64,000 nt of DNA, taken from the NCBI RefSeq assembly GCF_000010805.1, contig NC_012522.1:6448001-6512000 (forward strand), in the 5' to 3' direction. Under the pieces are notes generated by a model. That model saw only the letters and a program-made list of their open reading frames with translations. It did no database searches and was not told where the DNA came from. The stretch is from Rhodococcus opacus B4 (GTDB lineage: Bacteria > Actinomycetota > Actinomycetes > Mycobacteriales > Mycobacteriaceae). The translations under genes were made by a program, and so were the position numbers. Shown piece by piece: positions 1 through 9,335 of the stretch (its first letter is position 1; every line of letters starts with the position of its first letter).

Positions 1-662
1 TCGGACCTGGCCCGGATCCGGCCGGGCGTGCTCGCGTGCTGGAGGTGCCGTCCACCGCTCGGACCGCCCGCGCGCCGTTCGAGGAAGAGCAGGTCGTGGG
101 TGTCGGGGTAGCGCAGCGCCCACAACTCGCCGGGAGTGGTCAGCAGGATGTTGAGCGCGTAGATCGGCACGGTGTCGGCCAGCCACCGGGCGGCGGCGGT
201 GATGCCGGCCGTGACGTCGCCGCCGTTGCGGCCGATCTCGCGGGTCACGAGGGCGAAGACCCGTTCCGAGTCGGTGTCGCCGTGCACGAGAGCGAGATCG
301 GAGCCCAGTTCCGCCTCGAGCTTCGGCAGGTCCTCGACCACGCCGTTGTGGGCGAACACGCGACCCGCCTGGGTGAACGGATGCGTGTTCTGCGGAAGCA
401 GTTCACCCGTGGTCGCGAAACGGATGTGCGCGACGAACGTGGCCGAGTACCGGTGCTTCGCCTCCTGCGCGAACTCCGCGTCCTCGTAGGCGGCGAGTGG
501 CTGCTTCTCCACCACCGGCGTCCCGTCCTCCGCGAACGTGCCGAGTCCGGTGCCGTCCGGCTCGCGGTGACTCTGCTGCGCCATGCTGTCCGGGGCGTCC
601 AGCAGCCAGAACGACGCGCGAACGCGGTGCGGGGCGGCGGACAAACCGAACAATCGGCACAT
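1..662 (-). CDS. Class II glutamine amidotransferase (YafJ/EgtC-like), 3' end cut by window edge
   Basis: The protein begins Met-Cys-Arg-Leu-Phe-Gly, so Cys2 becomes the N-terminal nucleophile of an Ntn-type glutaminase that releases ammonia from glutamine. Visible glutaminase motifs are HIRFATTG (substrate Arg), NTHPF, FAHNGVV (oxyanion Asn/Gly) and HGDTDSE. About 220 residues are present and the frame stays open to base 1, so the C-terminus is missing. It is stand-alone, without a fused synthetase, so the acceptor is unknown. EgtC of ergothioneine synthesis is a relative, but no other egt gene is nearby. It lies 24 bp downstream of the flavodoxin-like gene and is probably co-transcribed with it. 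Confidence 0.85.
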   Translation of the reverse strand, partial: MCRLFGLSAAPHRVRASFWLLDAPDSMAQQSHREPDGTGLGTFAEDGTPVVEKQPLAAYEDAEFAQEAKHRYSATFVAHIRFATTGELLPQNTHPFTQAGRVFAHNGVVEDLPKLEAELGSDLALVHGDTDSERVFALVTREIGRNGGDVTAGITAAARWLADTVPIYALNILLTTPGELWALRYPDTHDLLFLERRAGGPSGGRHLQHASTPGRIRARS

Positions 663-686
663 GACTTCCCTCTCGGGTGGGACGGA

Positions 687-1415
687 TCAGCGGTAGTCCG
701 GGTTGGCGAAATCCGGGCGGCAACCGGCGTCCCACTCCGACCGCTGATTCCCGTACACGGGGAACCCGCCTGCCGTCTTCAACATCGCGGCGACGTGCAT
801 CAGGTTGTACGTCATGAACGTGGTGTTGCGGTTGGTGAAATCGTTCTCCGGGCCGCCGGACCCCTCGTCGAGATACGACGGTCCGGGGCCCGCTTCGCCG
901 ATCCATCCTGCGTCGGCCTGCGGTGGGATCACGTATCCGAGATGCTGGAGGCTGTAGAGGATGTTCATCGCGCAATGCTTGACTCCGTCCTCGTTGCCGG
1001 TGATCAGGCAACCACCGGCGCGCCCGTAGTACGCGTACTGGCCGTGGTCGTTGAGCAGCGACGAGCACCCGTACAGCCGCTCGATCACCTGCTTGGTGAC
1101 GGAACCGTTGTCGCCGAGCCAGATCGGGCCCGCCAGCACCAGGATGTCGGCGTCCAGCACCCGCCGGAACAGTTGTGGCCATTCATCGCTCGGCCACCCG
1201 TGCTCGGTCATGTCCGGGTAGACGCCGGTCGCGATGTCGTGGTCCACCGCCCGGAACTGGTCGACGGAGACACCTTCCTTTTCCATCAGACCGACACTGC
1301 GGTCGATCAGCCCCTGGGTGTTGCTCACATCGGGTGACCGCTTGAGGGTGCAGTTGACGAACAAGGCACGCAGACCACTGAACCGTGGCCCGTCCTGCGG
1401 CGATGGATCGGTCAT
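687..1415 (-). CDS. Flavodoxin-like NAD(P)H-dependent FMN reductase family protein
   Basis: A 242-residue flavodoxin-fold protein. After a short polar N-terminus comes the beta1/P-loop segment ALFVNCTLKRSPDVSNTQ, where the FMN phosphate binds. LVLAGPIWLGDNGSVTKQVIERL is the second flavin loop typical of NAD(P)H-dependent FMN reductases and WrbA-like proteins. A second loop, YYGRAGGCLITGNEDG, is also typical. It probably transfers electrons through FMN; the partner is unknown. The ATG start is clear. It is 58 bp downstream of the PknK-like kinase and 24 bp upstream of the amidotransferase, all minus strand, suggesting one transcript. Confidence 0.8.
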   Translation of the reverse strand: MTDPSPQDGPRFSGLRALFVNCTLKRSPDVSNTQGLIDRSVGLMEKEGVSVDQFRAVDHDIATGVYPDMTEHGWPSDEWPQLFRRVLDADILVLAGPIWLGDNGSVTKQVIERLYGCSSLLNDHGQYAYYGRAGGCLITGNEDGVKHCAMNILYSLQHLGYVIPPQADAGWIGEAGPGPSYLDEGSGGPENDFTNRNTTFMTYNLMHVAAMLKTAGGFPVYGNQRSEWDAGCRPDFANPDYR

Positions 1416-1473
1416 CAGTCCACGATATGCCGCGGCGGTTCCTCTTCGTGGCGGAAGCGGCGAGAGGTCGCGA

Positions 1474-4400
1474 CTAACTCTCGATCGGCGTCGCCGTCTC
1501 CAGTGCGGCGGCCAGGAACTCCGCCGGAACCTCCGGCCAGTCGGGCGGCCAACGGCCCGCCAGCCGGTCCTCGAGGAGCGCCGTCAGCGCGGGCACCATG
1601 CGCGGCCCGCCGTCGATCAGATAGCGCACGAAGCCGATTCGCGCACACGTCGCGGCGATGGACGCCAGCACCGGCTTCGCGTCGTCGACCCGTCCCGCCG
1701 CGACGAGGCACGCGACGAGCAGGCGATTGGCCTGCATGGCCGCCCTCGGCCTGCGCTCCTGCTCGACCCGGCGCACCCACTCCTGCGCGCGGCGACACGC
1801 GACGTCGGGCTCGACCGCCGCCTGCTTCCGGATCTCGGTGGCGTCGTCGAGCTGCGCGATGATCTCGGCAAAACCGAAATCGGGTTCCCGGGTGGGTTTC
1901 CCGGCAGTGGGTGGCGGTTGCGGCGACGCGGGCAGGCCGAGCCGGACCCGCTCGTTCTCGACCCGGGCCCGCAGCCGGGGGAGTCCCAGGGACGCCGCCG
2001 CCGACGCCCCCTCGTCGAGGTGCCGGGCGGCGGACACGACGTCGCCGCGTGCCGCCTTCAGCCGGGCGCCCGTGACGAACCGGGCGATCATGAAATCGAC
2101 TATGCCCGCCTCCGGTCCGAGTTCGTAGCTCTCGTCGAGAAGTCGTTCGGCTTCGTCGAGACGGCCCAGCTCGTACATCAGCTCGCCGAGGAGCGCCCCC
2201 GCGAGACGTGCGGCGTGCGAGTGCGAACCGATCGATTTCGTCGCGGTCTGCACGGCCAGCCGGAAGTTGTCCTCGGCGGCGGTGATGTCGAGTTGCTCCA
2301 GCGCGGCGATACCGGCGAAACAGTAGCCGTACATCTTGCTGAACGGTCCGATGGTCCGCTGGTGGTAGCCGGTGGCCCACTCCTGCAGGCGGCGCGCCTC
2401 CACGAAATCGAACTGAGCGATCGCGACCGCGGACGCGAGGTTGGACCCCGCCGAGACCACCCACGCGCGTAGCGTTTCCGGCCGGGCCAGGCATTCCGCG
2501 ATGAGGTCGGGTACGCCGGCGATGCGGTCGGACGACACCGCGATCACGGCGCGAACGATGTCGCCCTCGACCCGGATGTCCGCCTGCTCGGATTCGCTCA
2601 GCGCCGAGGACTCGAGGCTCGACGCGACGAGCGACAGCGCCCCCAGCGCCGGCGCCACCCGCTGCAACAGGATGTTCGCCCACGCCACCGCGATCTGGAT
2701 GCGGGGACTGGACTCGACCAGCGACTGCGGCAGCTTGTCGACGAGGCCGAGCAGCGCGACCATCCGCGAATGCTCCACGAGGTACATGCCCTGTTCCTCG
2801 ACCACCGCGACGGCCACGTCGCGGTCGCCCGCCGCCAGCGCGTGATCCACTGCGTCGCTGACGTAGTGGTGATCGGCGAACCAGTGCGCGGCCGCACGGT
2901 GCAGATCCGGGACGCGCGACGGGTGATCGCGCTCCAGCCGTCGACGGAGGTATTCGGCGAACAGGTGGTGGTATTCGAACCACTCCCGGTCCTCGTCGAG
3001 GCTGCGCAGGAACAGGTCGCGCGATTCGACCTGCTCGAGCAGGGCCTGACCACGGGTGACGTTCGCCAGCACGCACGCGAGTTCGCCGCACACCCGCTCG
3101 GTGATCGACGTGTCCAGCATGAAGTCGAGCAGCGCAGGCTCGAGAGTGCTGAGCACGTTCTCCGCCAGGTACTCGCCGATCGCGTGGTGGCGGCCCGACA
3201 TGTGCCGGATGAGGTCGCCGGGATCTTCGCGATCGCGCAGCGAGAGCGAAGCCAGTTGCAGCGCCGCCACCCACCCGTCCGTGGTCTCCTCCAACGCCTC
3301 CACGTCGGAGTCGTCGAGGTGCAGTCCGCCGAGGTCGACCAGGAACCGCTGCGACTCCGTCAGGTCGAAACGCAAAGCCACGGAGTCGATTTCGACGAGT
3401 TCGTCGCGTACCCGCATCTTGGCCAGCGGAAGCCCCGCCTGGCTTCGACTGCTCACCACCATCTGCAGATGGTGGCAGCCGTTCTCCAGGATGAAGTCCA
3501 TCGCCGCGATCGTGTCCGATGAGGTGACACGGTGCCAGTCGTCGATCATCACCACCACGTGGCGCCTGCTGTCGTGGACCTGATTCACCAGCGACGTCAG
3601 TACGTACCGCTCCGCGTCGGCGCCGTTCTCGTCGAGCGCCTGCCCCAGCTCGTCGGCCAGCATCGGCTCGGCCCGGCGAATCGCCTCGACGAGGTGGGAC
3701 AGGAACCACACGACGTTGTTGTCGTCGTTGTCCACCGTCAGCCAGGCGACGGCGGCGCCGTCCTCGATGAGGACGTCGCGCCACTGGGCCGCCACGGTGC
3801 TCTTCCCGAACCCGGCGGGTGCGTGGATGAGCGTCAGCCGCCTCCGCTGACCCAGCCGGAGCAGATCCAGGAGGCGGGTGCGCGCCACCAGGGAACGCAT
3901 CGGGGTCGGCGGCCGGAAGCGGGCGGCGGCACTCGGCGGGGTGGCGCCGGATCGGCGCCGGTAACTGCGACTGCGCCCGGACGACGTGGACTCCGTGGTC
4001 GGCGTCGAACTGTGCTCGGTGCGCGGAAACTCGTCCGCCGCGGCAGGAAGCGCCATCTCGTCGACGTCGAGACCGTGCCTGCGCTCGATGTCGCGCAGCT
4101 CCTGGCCGAACGCCGCCGCCGATTCCGGGCGGTCGGTCGGTTCCTCGGACATCGCCCGCTCGATGACCGTGCACACGTCGTCGGGAATGTCCTCGCCGCG
4201 CAGGTCCGGAACGGGCTGCGTCGCGATGCGGAGGAACTGCGCGACGAGCCGCTCCCCGCTACGCCGCTCGAACGCGGCATGCCCGGTGAGCAGACAGAAC
4301 AGGGCGGCGCCCAGGCTGTACACGTCGGAGGACGCGGACGGCGGGTCGCCGCGCAGGACCTCCGGGGCCGTGAACGCCGGCGAACCGGTGATCATGCTCG

Positions 4401-4977
4401 ACGTGGTCTCGAAGCCCCCCGAGACGCGCGCGATGCCGAAATCCGTGAGCTGCGGCTCGCCGTATCCGGTGAGCAGGATGTTCGCGGGCTTCACGTCACG
4501 GTGGAGGGTGCCGAGGCGATGCGCCGTCTCCAGGGCGCCCGCCAGCTTCACGCCGATGCGCAGCGTTTCACTCCACGGCAGCGGCCCTTCACGGCGAATC
4601 CAGGCGTCCAGCGAGTTGCGCTGGTGATACGGCATCACGATGTACGGCCTGCCACTGCGCGTCACCCCGGACTGCAGGATGTCGACCACGTGCGGATGTC
4701 CCGACAATTTTCCCATCGCACGCTGCTCGCGCAGGAAACGTTCCCGGTCCTCGCCGTCCAGATCGGAGGACAGCACCTTGATCGCGACGGTGCGGTCGAG
4801 GGCCGTCTGGAGGCAGCGGTACACGACCCCGAACCCTCCCCGGCCGATCTCGCGGGCGTCGTCGAATCCTTCCGAAGACAGCTCCGCGACGATGTCGGTC
4901 ACGACGATCCGCTTGGTAGCCTGCGGATCCGAGTCGGTCGGCCCGGAACTGCTTTCCGGGTGTCGTGGCACACTCAA
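1474..4977 (-). CDS. pknK: Serine/threonine protein kinase fused to MalT-like ATPase and helical repeats (PknK type)
   Basis: About 1167 residues. The N-terminal Hanks kinase runs to about residue 290: glycine loop IGRGGFGVVYR, VAIKVL lysine, HRDVKPANILL catalytic loop, DFG and TAPEVL. A Ser/Thr/Pro/Arg-rich linker leads to a STAND/MalT-type ATPase with Walker A HAPAGFGKST near residue 380 and WLTVDNDDN. The C-terminal half is alpha-helical, TPR-like. This layout matches mycobacterial PknK (about 1110 aa), a soluble kinase controlling transcription regulators. No LuxR HTH is seen at the C-terminus and no membrane segment is present. The start is uncertain: a TTG at 4977 has AAGGTG 6 nt upstream; GTG at 4986 or 4971 are alternatives. 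It is divergent from the nitroreductase. Confidence 0.85.
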   Translation of the reverse strand: MSVPRHPESSSGPTDSDPQATKRIVVTDIVAELSSEGFDDAREIGRGGFGVVYRCLQTALDRTVAIKVLSSDLDGEDRERFLREQRAMGKLSGHPHVVDILQSGVTRSGRPYIVMPYHQRNSLDAWIRREGPLPWSETLRIGVKLAGALETAHRLGTLHRDVKPANILLTGYGEPQLTDFGIARVSGGFETTSSMITGSPAFTAPEVLRGDPPSASSDVYSLGAALFCLLTGHAAFERRSGERLVAQFLRIATQPVPDLRGEDIPDDVCTVIERAMSEEPTDRPESAAAFGQELRDIERRHGLDVDEMALPAAADEFPRTEHSSTPTTESTSSGRSRSYRRRSGATPPSAAARFRPPTPMRSLVARTRLLDLLRLGQRRRLTLIHAPAGFGKSTVAAQWRDVLIEDGAAVAWLTVDNDDNNVVWFLSHLVEAIRRAEPMLADELGQALDENGADAERYVLTSLVNQVHDSRRHVVVMIDDWHRVTSSDTIAAMDFILENGCHHLQMVVSSRSQAGLPLAKMRVRDELVEIDSVALRFDLTESQRFLVDLGGLHLDDSDVEALEETTDGWVAALQLASLSLRDREDPGDLIRHMSGRHHAIGEYLAENVLSTLEPALLDFMLDTSITERVCGELACVLANVTRGQALLEQVESRDLFLRSLDEDREWFEYHHLFAEYLRRRLERDHPSRVPDLHRAAAHWFADHHYVSDAVDHALAAGDRDVAVAVVEEQGMYLVEHSRMVALLGLVDKLPQSLVESSPRIQIAVAWANILLQRVAPALGALSLVASSLESSALSESEQADIRVEGDIVRAVIAVSSDRIAGVPDLIAECLARPETLRAWVVSAGSNLASAVAIAQFDFVEARRLQEWATGYHQRTIGPFSKMYGYCFAGIAALEQLDITAAEDNFRLAVQTATKSIGSHSHAARLAGALLGELMYELGRLDEAERLLDESYELGPEAGIVDFMIARFVTGARLKAARGDVVSAARHLDEGASAAASLGLPRLRARVENERVRLGLPASPQPPPTAGKPTREPDFGFAEIIAQLDDATEIRKQAAVEPDVACRRAQEWVRRVEQERRPRAAMQANRLLVACLVAAGRVDDAKPVLASIAATCARIGFVRYLIDGGPRMVPALTALLEDRLAGRWPPDWPEVPAEFLAAALETATPIES

Positions 4978-5074
4978 TGAAATCACCTTCTCGGTGCACT
5001 GACGCCAGCATATCGCGGTCGTGCGACACGGAGAGCGGTGTTCGAGAACGAGTAGACCCGAGGAGAATTCGACG

Positions 5075-5782
5075 GTGACGGATACCGGCATTGCGACGGC
5101 GGACACGACTCCGGCCGAGCGCACCCTGGCCCAGCTCCTCGACGCGCGAATCAGTTGCCGGGCATACCTGCCGGAGCAGGTGCCGCACGACGTGATCGAG
5201 AGGATCCTCGAGCTCGCCCAGCAGACGCCGTCGTGGTGCAACACGCAGCCGTGGCAGGTCGCGATCACCGAGGGGGAGGGCACCGAACGGTTCCGCGCCG
5301 GGCTGGCGGAGTACGTCCGCACCCACCCGCAGGAGTCCGACTTCGACTGGCCCCGCGAATACGTGGGCGAGCACAAACTGCGTCGCCGCGAGTGCGCGAT
5401 GCAGCTGTACGCCAGCGTCGGGATCGCCCCCGGCGACCGGGCCGCGTCCGCCGAGCAGACGATGAAGAACTTCGACCTGTTCGGGGCGCCGCACGTCGCG
5501 ATCGTCACCACCCACGAAGCGCTCGGCACGTACGGCGCCGTGGACTGCGGCCTGTACGTCGAGACGTTCCTGCTCGCCGCGCAGAGCCTCGGAGTGGCGA
5601 CCATTCCGCAGGCCGCCGTCGCGGGAAGCTCGCGGTTCATCCACGAGTTCTTCGGTCTCGACGAGGACCGCAGGGTGGTCTGCGCGATCTCGTTCGGATA
5701 CCCCGACACCGAGAACCCCGTCAACGGATTCCGCACCCACCGGGAACCCGTCGCCCACGTCGCGCAGTGGGTGTCCCGGTAA
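5075..5782 (+). CDS. Nitroreductase family protein
   Basis: A 235-residue FMN-dependent oxidoreductase of the nitroreductase fold. The N-terminal motif is DARISCRAYLPEQVP, the usual R-S/C-x-R FMN-phosphate site, then TPSWCNTQPWQV (flavin/substrate loop), AAQSLGVATIPQAA and FGYPD near the end. It probably reduces nitro or quinone compounds with NAD(P)H; the substrate cannot be told from sequence. A GTG at 5075 is chosen because GAGGAG lies 9 nt upstream; an in-frame ATG at 5021 would add 18 residues without family similarity. It is divergent from pknK over 97 bp and followed after 1 bp by the methyltransferase. Confidence 0.88.
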   Translation: MTDTGIATADTTPAERTLAQLLDARISCRAYLPEQVPHDVIERILELAQQTPSWCNTQPWQVAITEGEGTERFRAGLAEYVRTHPQESDFDWPREYVGEHKLRRRECAMQLYASVGIAPGDRAASAEQTMKNFDLFGAPHVAIVTTHEALGTYGAVDCGLYVETFLLAAQSLGVATIPQAAVAGSSRFIHEFFGLDEDRRVVCAISFGYPDTENPVNGFRTHREPVAHVAQWVSR

Positions 5783-5783
5783 C

Positions 5784-6926
5784 GTGCTCGACTCCGAAGT
5801 GTTCGACCGGGACGACCTGTTCTCCCGGCTGCGTCGCCGTCCCGACGTCGAGGCCCCCAATCTGACCGCCGTCGACGCCGCCGACCGGCTGATCCTCGAC
5901 GAGGCCGCGGCCGCCCTGCCGACGGCGCCTCCCGGGACGCTCACCGTGATCGGCGACCATTACGGCGCGCTCACCCTCGGTGCCGCGGCGGCGCACGGTG
6001 CCACCGGAATCCGCGTGCACCAGGATCCGCTGACCGGCGAACTGGCCCTGGCCGCCAACGCCGCGACCGTCGGGCTCGCCGACCGCTACCGGTCTTGCGC
6101 GCTCGGGGAGGAACTGCTCGCGGGCGCGACGGTCGTGCTGATGCAACTGCCGCGGAGCCTCGGCGAACTCACCGAGGTCGCCGAGTCGATCGCGCGTCAC
6201 GCCGACCCGTCCGTCGTCGTCTACGCCGGCGGACGCAACAAGCACATCTCCACCGCCATGAACGACGTCCTCGGGCGGTCGTTCTCCGAAGTCCGCGCGA
6301 CCCTCGGCAGGCAGAAGTCGCGGGTGTTGATCGCGCGCGGACCGCGGGAAGCGGCGCAGCAGACGTACCCCGTCACCGATCACCTCGCCGAGATCGGGCT
6401 GGACGTCGTCTCCTACGGGGCCGCATTCGCCGGTCCCAAACTGGACATCGGGACCAGATATCTCCTCGACTTCCTGCCCCGGGTGAACCCCCGGGCCCGC
6501 GCCGCGGTGGACCTCGGCTGCGGAACGGGCATTCTCGCCGTCAGCCTGGCCCGGCTCCTCCCGGAGGTGTCGGTGATCGCGACGGACCAGTCGTCGGCGG
6601 CGGTGGCGTCGGCCGCCGCCACCGCCCGCGCCAACGGGCTCGACGGGCGGATCTCCACCCTGCGCGACGACGCCATGTCCAGTCTCGCGACCGACAGTCA
6701 GGACGTCGTCCTGTGCAACCCGCCGTTCCACGTCGGGGCAGCCGTCCACACCGGTGGGGCGTCGAAGATGTTCGCCGAAGCAGGCCGCGTGCTCCGGCCC
6801 GGCGGCGAGTTGTGGACCGTGTACAACTCCCACCTCGGATACCGGGGCCGGCTGCAGCGGCTCGTCGGCAGGACCGACGTGGTCGGGCGAAACCCCAAGT
6901 TCACCGTCACCCGGTCGGTGGCCTGA
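5784..6926 (+). CDS. RsmC/RlmG-like class I SAM-dependent methyltransferase
   Basis: 380 residues with two tandem domains, as in RsmC and RlmG. The N-terminal half is a degenerate methyltransferase-like domain. The C-terminal half has the SAM-binding motif VDLGCGTGILAVSLA and the catalytic LCNPPFHVG, where N-P-P-F/Y marks N-methylation of guanine in rRNA. It is probably an rRNA guanine-N2 methyltransferase, acting on naked or assembled subunits in the cytoplasm. Which rRNA position it modifies cannot be decided. A GTG start 1 bp after the nitroreductase stop implies translational coupling. Confidence 0.82.
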   Translation: MLDSEVFDRDDLFSRLRRRPDVEAPNLTAVDAADRLILDEAAAALPTAPPGTLTVIGDHYGALTLGAAAAHGATGIRVHQDPLTGELALAANAATVGLADRYRSCALGEELLAGATVVLMQLPRSLGELTEVAESIARHADPSVVVYAGGRNKHISTAMNDVLGRSFSEVRATLGRQKSRVLIARGPREAAQQTYPVTDHLAEIGLDVVSYGAAFAGPKLDIGTRYLLDFLPRVNPRARAAVDLGCGTGILAVSLARLLPEVSVIATDQSSAAVASAAATARANGLDGRISTLRDDAMSSLATDSQDVVLCNPPFHVGAAVHTGGASKMFAEAGRVLRPGGELWTVYNSHLGYRGRLQRLVGRTDVVGRNPKFTVTRSVA

Positions 6927-7089
6927 CCGCCACGCCGACCGGCCTCGTCTGGCGAGTGTCCCGGCGGCACCGGTAGAGTCCGAATTGTCCGACCCGGAAG
7001 CGACGAACGGGAACTTGCGGCGGGTGCCGGACGTTCAACGTACAAGACATCCGGATCCACCCGGCGAGCCACGAGAAGGGATGTGCACG

Positions 7090-7944
7090 GTGCGCACCAC
7101 CAGTAACCCGGTGTTCCGCAACCTGCCCAAACAAGAGGGCAGCGGCGGATACGCCTCGTTCGGATCTACGACGGCCGGTGCCGCGCAGGTCACACAGCAG
7201 TTCGGTCAGCCGCAGTACACGCAGGCCGAGCCCTACCGGACGGGTCCCGACCACCGTTCGATGACCATCGACGACGTCGTCACCAAGACCGGCGTCACGC
7301 TCGGCGTGCTCACGGTGTCGGCGATCATCTCCTACTTCCTGGTGAGCAACAACGCGAACCTCGCGGCCCCGCTCGTCATCGGTGGCGGCCTCGTCGGTCT
7401 CGTGCTGGTGCTCGTGGCCACGTTCGGCCGCAAGATGGACAACCCGGGCATCGTCCTCGCCTACGCGGTCGCGGAGGGCCTGTTCCTCGGCGCGCTGTCG
7501 TTCATGTTCACCGACGTCACCTTCGGCGGAGTCGGCGGTGCGGCGCTCATCGGTCAGGCCGTGCTCGGCACGTTCGGCGTGTTCTTCGGCATGCTCGTCG
7601 TCTACAAGACGGGCGCCATCCGGGTCACCCCCCGCCTGACGCGGATGATCATCGGCGCCCTTATCGGTGTCGTCGTCCTCGCCCTCGGCAACGTGATCGC
7701 CAGCTTCTTCACCCCCGGCGGCCTCGGCCTCCGCGACGGTGGCACGTTCGCGATCATCTTCAGCCTCGTCTGCATCGGCATCGCCGCGTTCAGCTTCCTG
7801 CTGGACTTCGACGCCGCCGACCAGCTGATCCGCGCCCAGGCGCCGGAGAAGGCAGCATGGGGCGTCGCATTCGGTCTCACCGTCACCCTGGTGTGGCTGT
7901 ACGTCGAGATCCTGCGACTGCTGAGCTACTTCAACAGCGACTAG
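7090..7944 (+). CDS. Bax inhibitor-1/YccA family membrane protein
   Basis: 284 residues. A 60-residue polar, Gln-rich cytoplasmic N-terminus precedes about seven hydrophobic segments, among them VTLGVLTVSAIISYFLV, LVIGGGLVGLVLVLVATF and AWGVAFGLTVTLVWLYVEIL. This is the BI-1/YccA family, proposed ion (calcium) leak channels or modulators of membrane proteolysis; its bacterial role is poorly known. A GTG at 7090 is preferred because GAGAAGGG (7072-7079) sits about 10 nt upstream; an in-frame ATG at 7081 would abut the same site. The upstream 163 bp carry a TAGAGT hexamer near 6974. The stop codon forms the edge of hairpin repeat copy A. Confidence 0.88.
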   Translation: MRTTSNPVFRNLPKQEGSGGYASFGSTTAGAAQVTQQFGQPQYTQAEPYRTGPDHRSMTIDDVVTKTGVTLGVLTVSAIISYFLVSNNANLAAPLVIGGGLVGLVLVLVATFGRKMDNPGIVLAYAVAEGLFLGALSFMFTDVTFGGVGGAALIGQAVLGTFGVFFGMLVVYKTGAIRVTPRLTRMIIGALIGVVVLALGNVIASFFTPGGLGLRDGGTFAIIFSLVCIGIAAFSFLLDFDAADQLIRAQAPEKAAWGVAFGLTVTLVWLYVEILRLLSYFNSD

Positions 7945-8012
7945 GCGCTTCGCGCCCGTGCGCCTTTCTGGTTGCTGCAGCTACCAGAAAGGCGCACGAG
8001 CCCGGAGGCCTA
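7942..8012. repeat. Intergenic hairpin repeat, copy A
   Basis: Perfect 15-bp inverted repeat, GTGCGCCTTTCTGGT at 7958-7972 and its complement at 7983-7997, with a 10-nt loop whose core GCTGCAGC is itself palindromic. Imperfect outer arms extend to the TAG stop of the BI-1 gene (7942-7944) and the complementary stop of the convergent thiolase gene (8010-8012), so the element fills the whole intergenic space. It could serve as a bidirectional terminator. Three more copies occur in this window. Confidence 0.85.
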
Positions 8013-9227
8013 GCTCAGGCGCTCGAGGACCATCGCCATGCCCTGTCCGCCGCCGACGCACATGGTCTCGACGCCGAACGTCTTGTCCTGCTCACGCAGG
8101 TTGTTGAGCAGGGTGTTGGTGATGCGGGCGCCGGTCATGCCGAACGGGTGGCCGAGGGCGATGGCGCCGCCGGAGATGTTCAGCTTGTCCTCGTCGATCT
8201 TCAGTTCGCGGGCCGAGCCGAGCACCTGGACCGCGAACGCCTCGTTGATCTCGAACAGGTCGATGTCGGAGATGGACTTGCCCGCGAGGGCGAGTGCCTT
8301 CTTGACGGCCTCGATCGGGCCGAGGCCCATGATCTCGGGCGACAGTCCGGACACCCCGGTGGACACGATCCGGGCGAGCGGGGTCAGCCCGAGCGCCTTG
8401 GCCTTCGTGTCGGACATGATGACCAGCGCGGCGGCGCCGTCGTTGAGGGGGCACGCGTTGCCGGCGGTGACGGTGCCGTCGGGCCGGAACACCGGCTTCA
8501 GCTGGCTGATGCCCTCGTACGTGGTGCCGGCGCGCGGGCCGTCGTCGGTGCTGACGACGGTGCCGTCGGGGAGGGTGACCGGGGTGATCTCCCGCTCGAA
8601 GAAGCCGTTCTTGATCGCTTCCTCCGCCCGGTTCTGTGAGCGGACGCCCCAGTGGTCCTGCTCCTCGCGGGTGATCCCGGTGGCCGAGGCAACGTTCTCG
8701 GCGGTCTGGCCCATGGCGATGTAGACGTCGGGGATCTGGTCGTTCTCGCGGGGGTCGGTCCACGCGACTCCACCCTCGGCGAGCTTCGAAGTGCGCGCCT
8801 CGGCGTCGGCGAACCGCTCGTTCTTGGTGTTCGGCAGGCCGTCGGCGTTGCCGGTGACGAAGCTCGACACCGACTCGACACCGGCGGAAATGAAGACGTC
8901 GCCCTCGCCGGCCCGGATCGCGTGCAGCGCCATGCGGGTGGTCTGCAGCGACGACGAACAATAGCGGTTGACGGTGACGCCGGGCAGGAAGTCGTAACCC
9001 AGTTCCACCGCGACGACGCGGGCGATGTTGAAGCCCGACTGTCCGGCGGGCTGGCCGCACCCGAGAAGCAGGTCGTCGATCTCGGTGGGGTCGAGTTCCG
9101 GAACCTTCGCCAGCGCCGCGGCCACCATCTGCGTCGTCAGATCATCCGGGCGGATGGTCTTGAGCGAGCCCTTCATGGCTCGGCCGATCGGTGAGCGTAC
9201 TGCGGAGACGATGACTGCCTCGGGCAT
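8010..9227 (-). CDS. fadA: Acetyl-CoA acyltransferase (thiolase, FadA3-like)
   Basis: 405 residues, full-length thiolase. It carries the acyl-accepting Cys90 in NRYCSSSLQ, the NEAFA segment, GGAIALGHPFG with the catalytic His, and the second Cys in MCVGGGQG near the C-terminus. It cleaves 3-ketoacyl-CoA with CoA in beta-oxidation, or condenses acetyl-CoA units in reverse. Position beside the SGNH hydrolase matches M. tuberculosis fadA3 (Rv1074c) next to Rv1075c. The ATG is preceded by a good ribosome site, AAAGGAG, spaced 5 nt. Its 3' end shares hairpin repeat copy A with the convergent gene. Confidence 0.93.
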   Translation of the reverse strand: MPEAVIVSAVRSPIGRAMKGSLKTIRPDDLTTQMVAAALAKVPELDPTEIDDLLLGCGQPAGQSGFNIARVVAVELGYDFLPGVTVNRYCSSSLQTTRMALHAIRAGEGDVFISAGVESVSSFVTGNADGLPNTKNERFADAEARTSKLAEGGVAWTDPRENDQIPDVYIAMGQTAENVASATGITREEQDHWGVRSQNRAEEAIKNGFFEREITPVTLPDGTVVSTDDGPRAGTTYEGISQLKPVFRPDGTVTAGNACPLNDGAAALVIMSDTKAKALGLTPLARIVSTGVSGLSPEIMGLGPIEAVKKALALAGKSISDIDLFEINEAFAVQVLGSARELKIDEDKLNISGGAIALGHPFGMTGARITNTLLNNLREQDKTFGVETMCVGGGQGMAMVLERLS

Positions 9228-9335
9228 GAAAACTCCTTTGTCAACTGCGGGGGTCTGACTGGTTCAGACCACCCGTTCTGTGGCCTTCCCGACAACTTAC
9301 GTCGCCGGCAGAGCGCGTGGACATCGCCATCTCAC

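Noticed and set aside
1415..4174. A 919-codon minus-strand frame overlapping pknK
   Set aside because: Same strand, different frame from the well-supported kinase; Arg/Gly-rich nonsense sequence.
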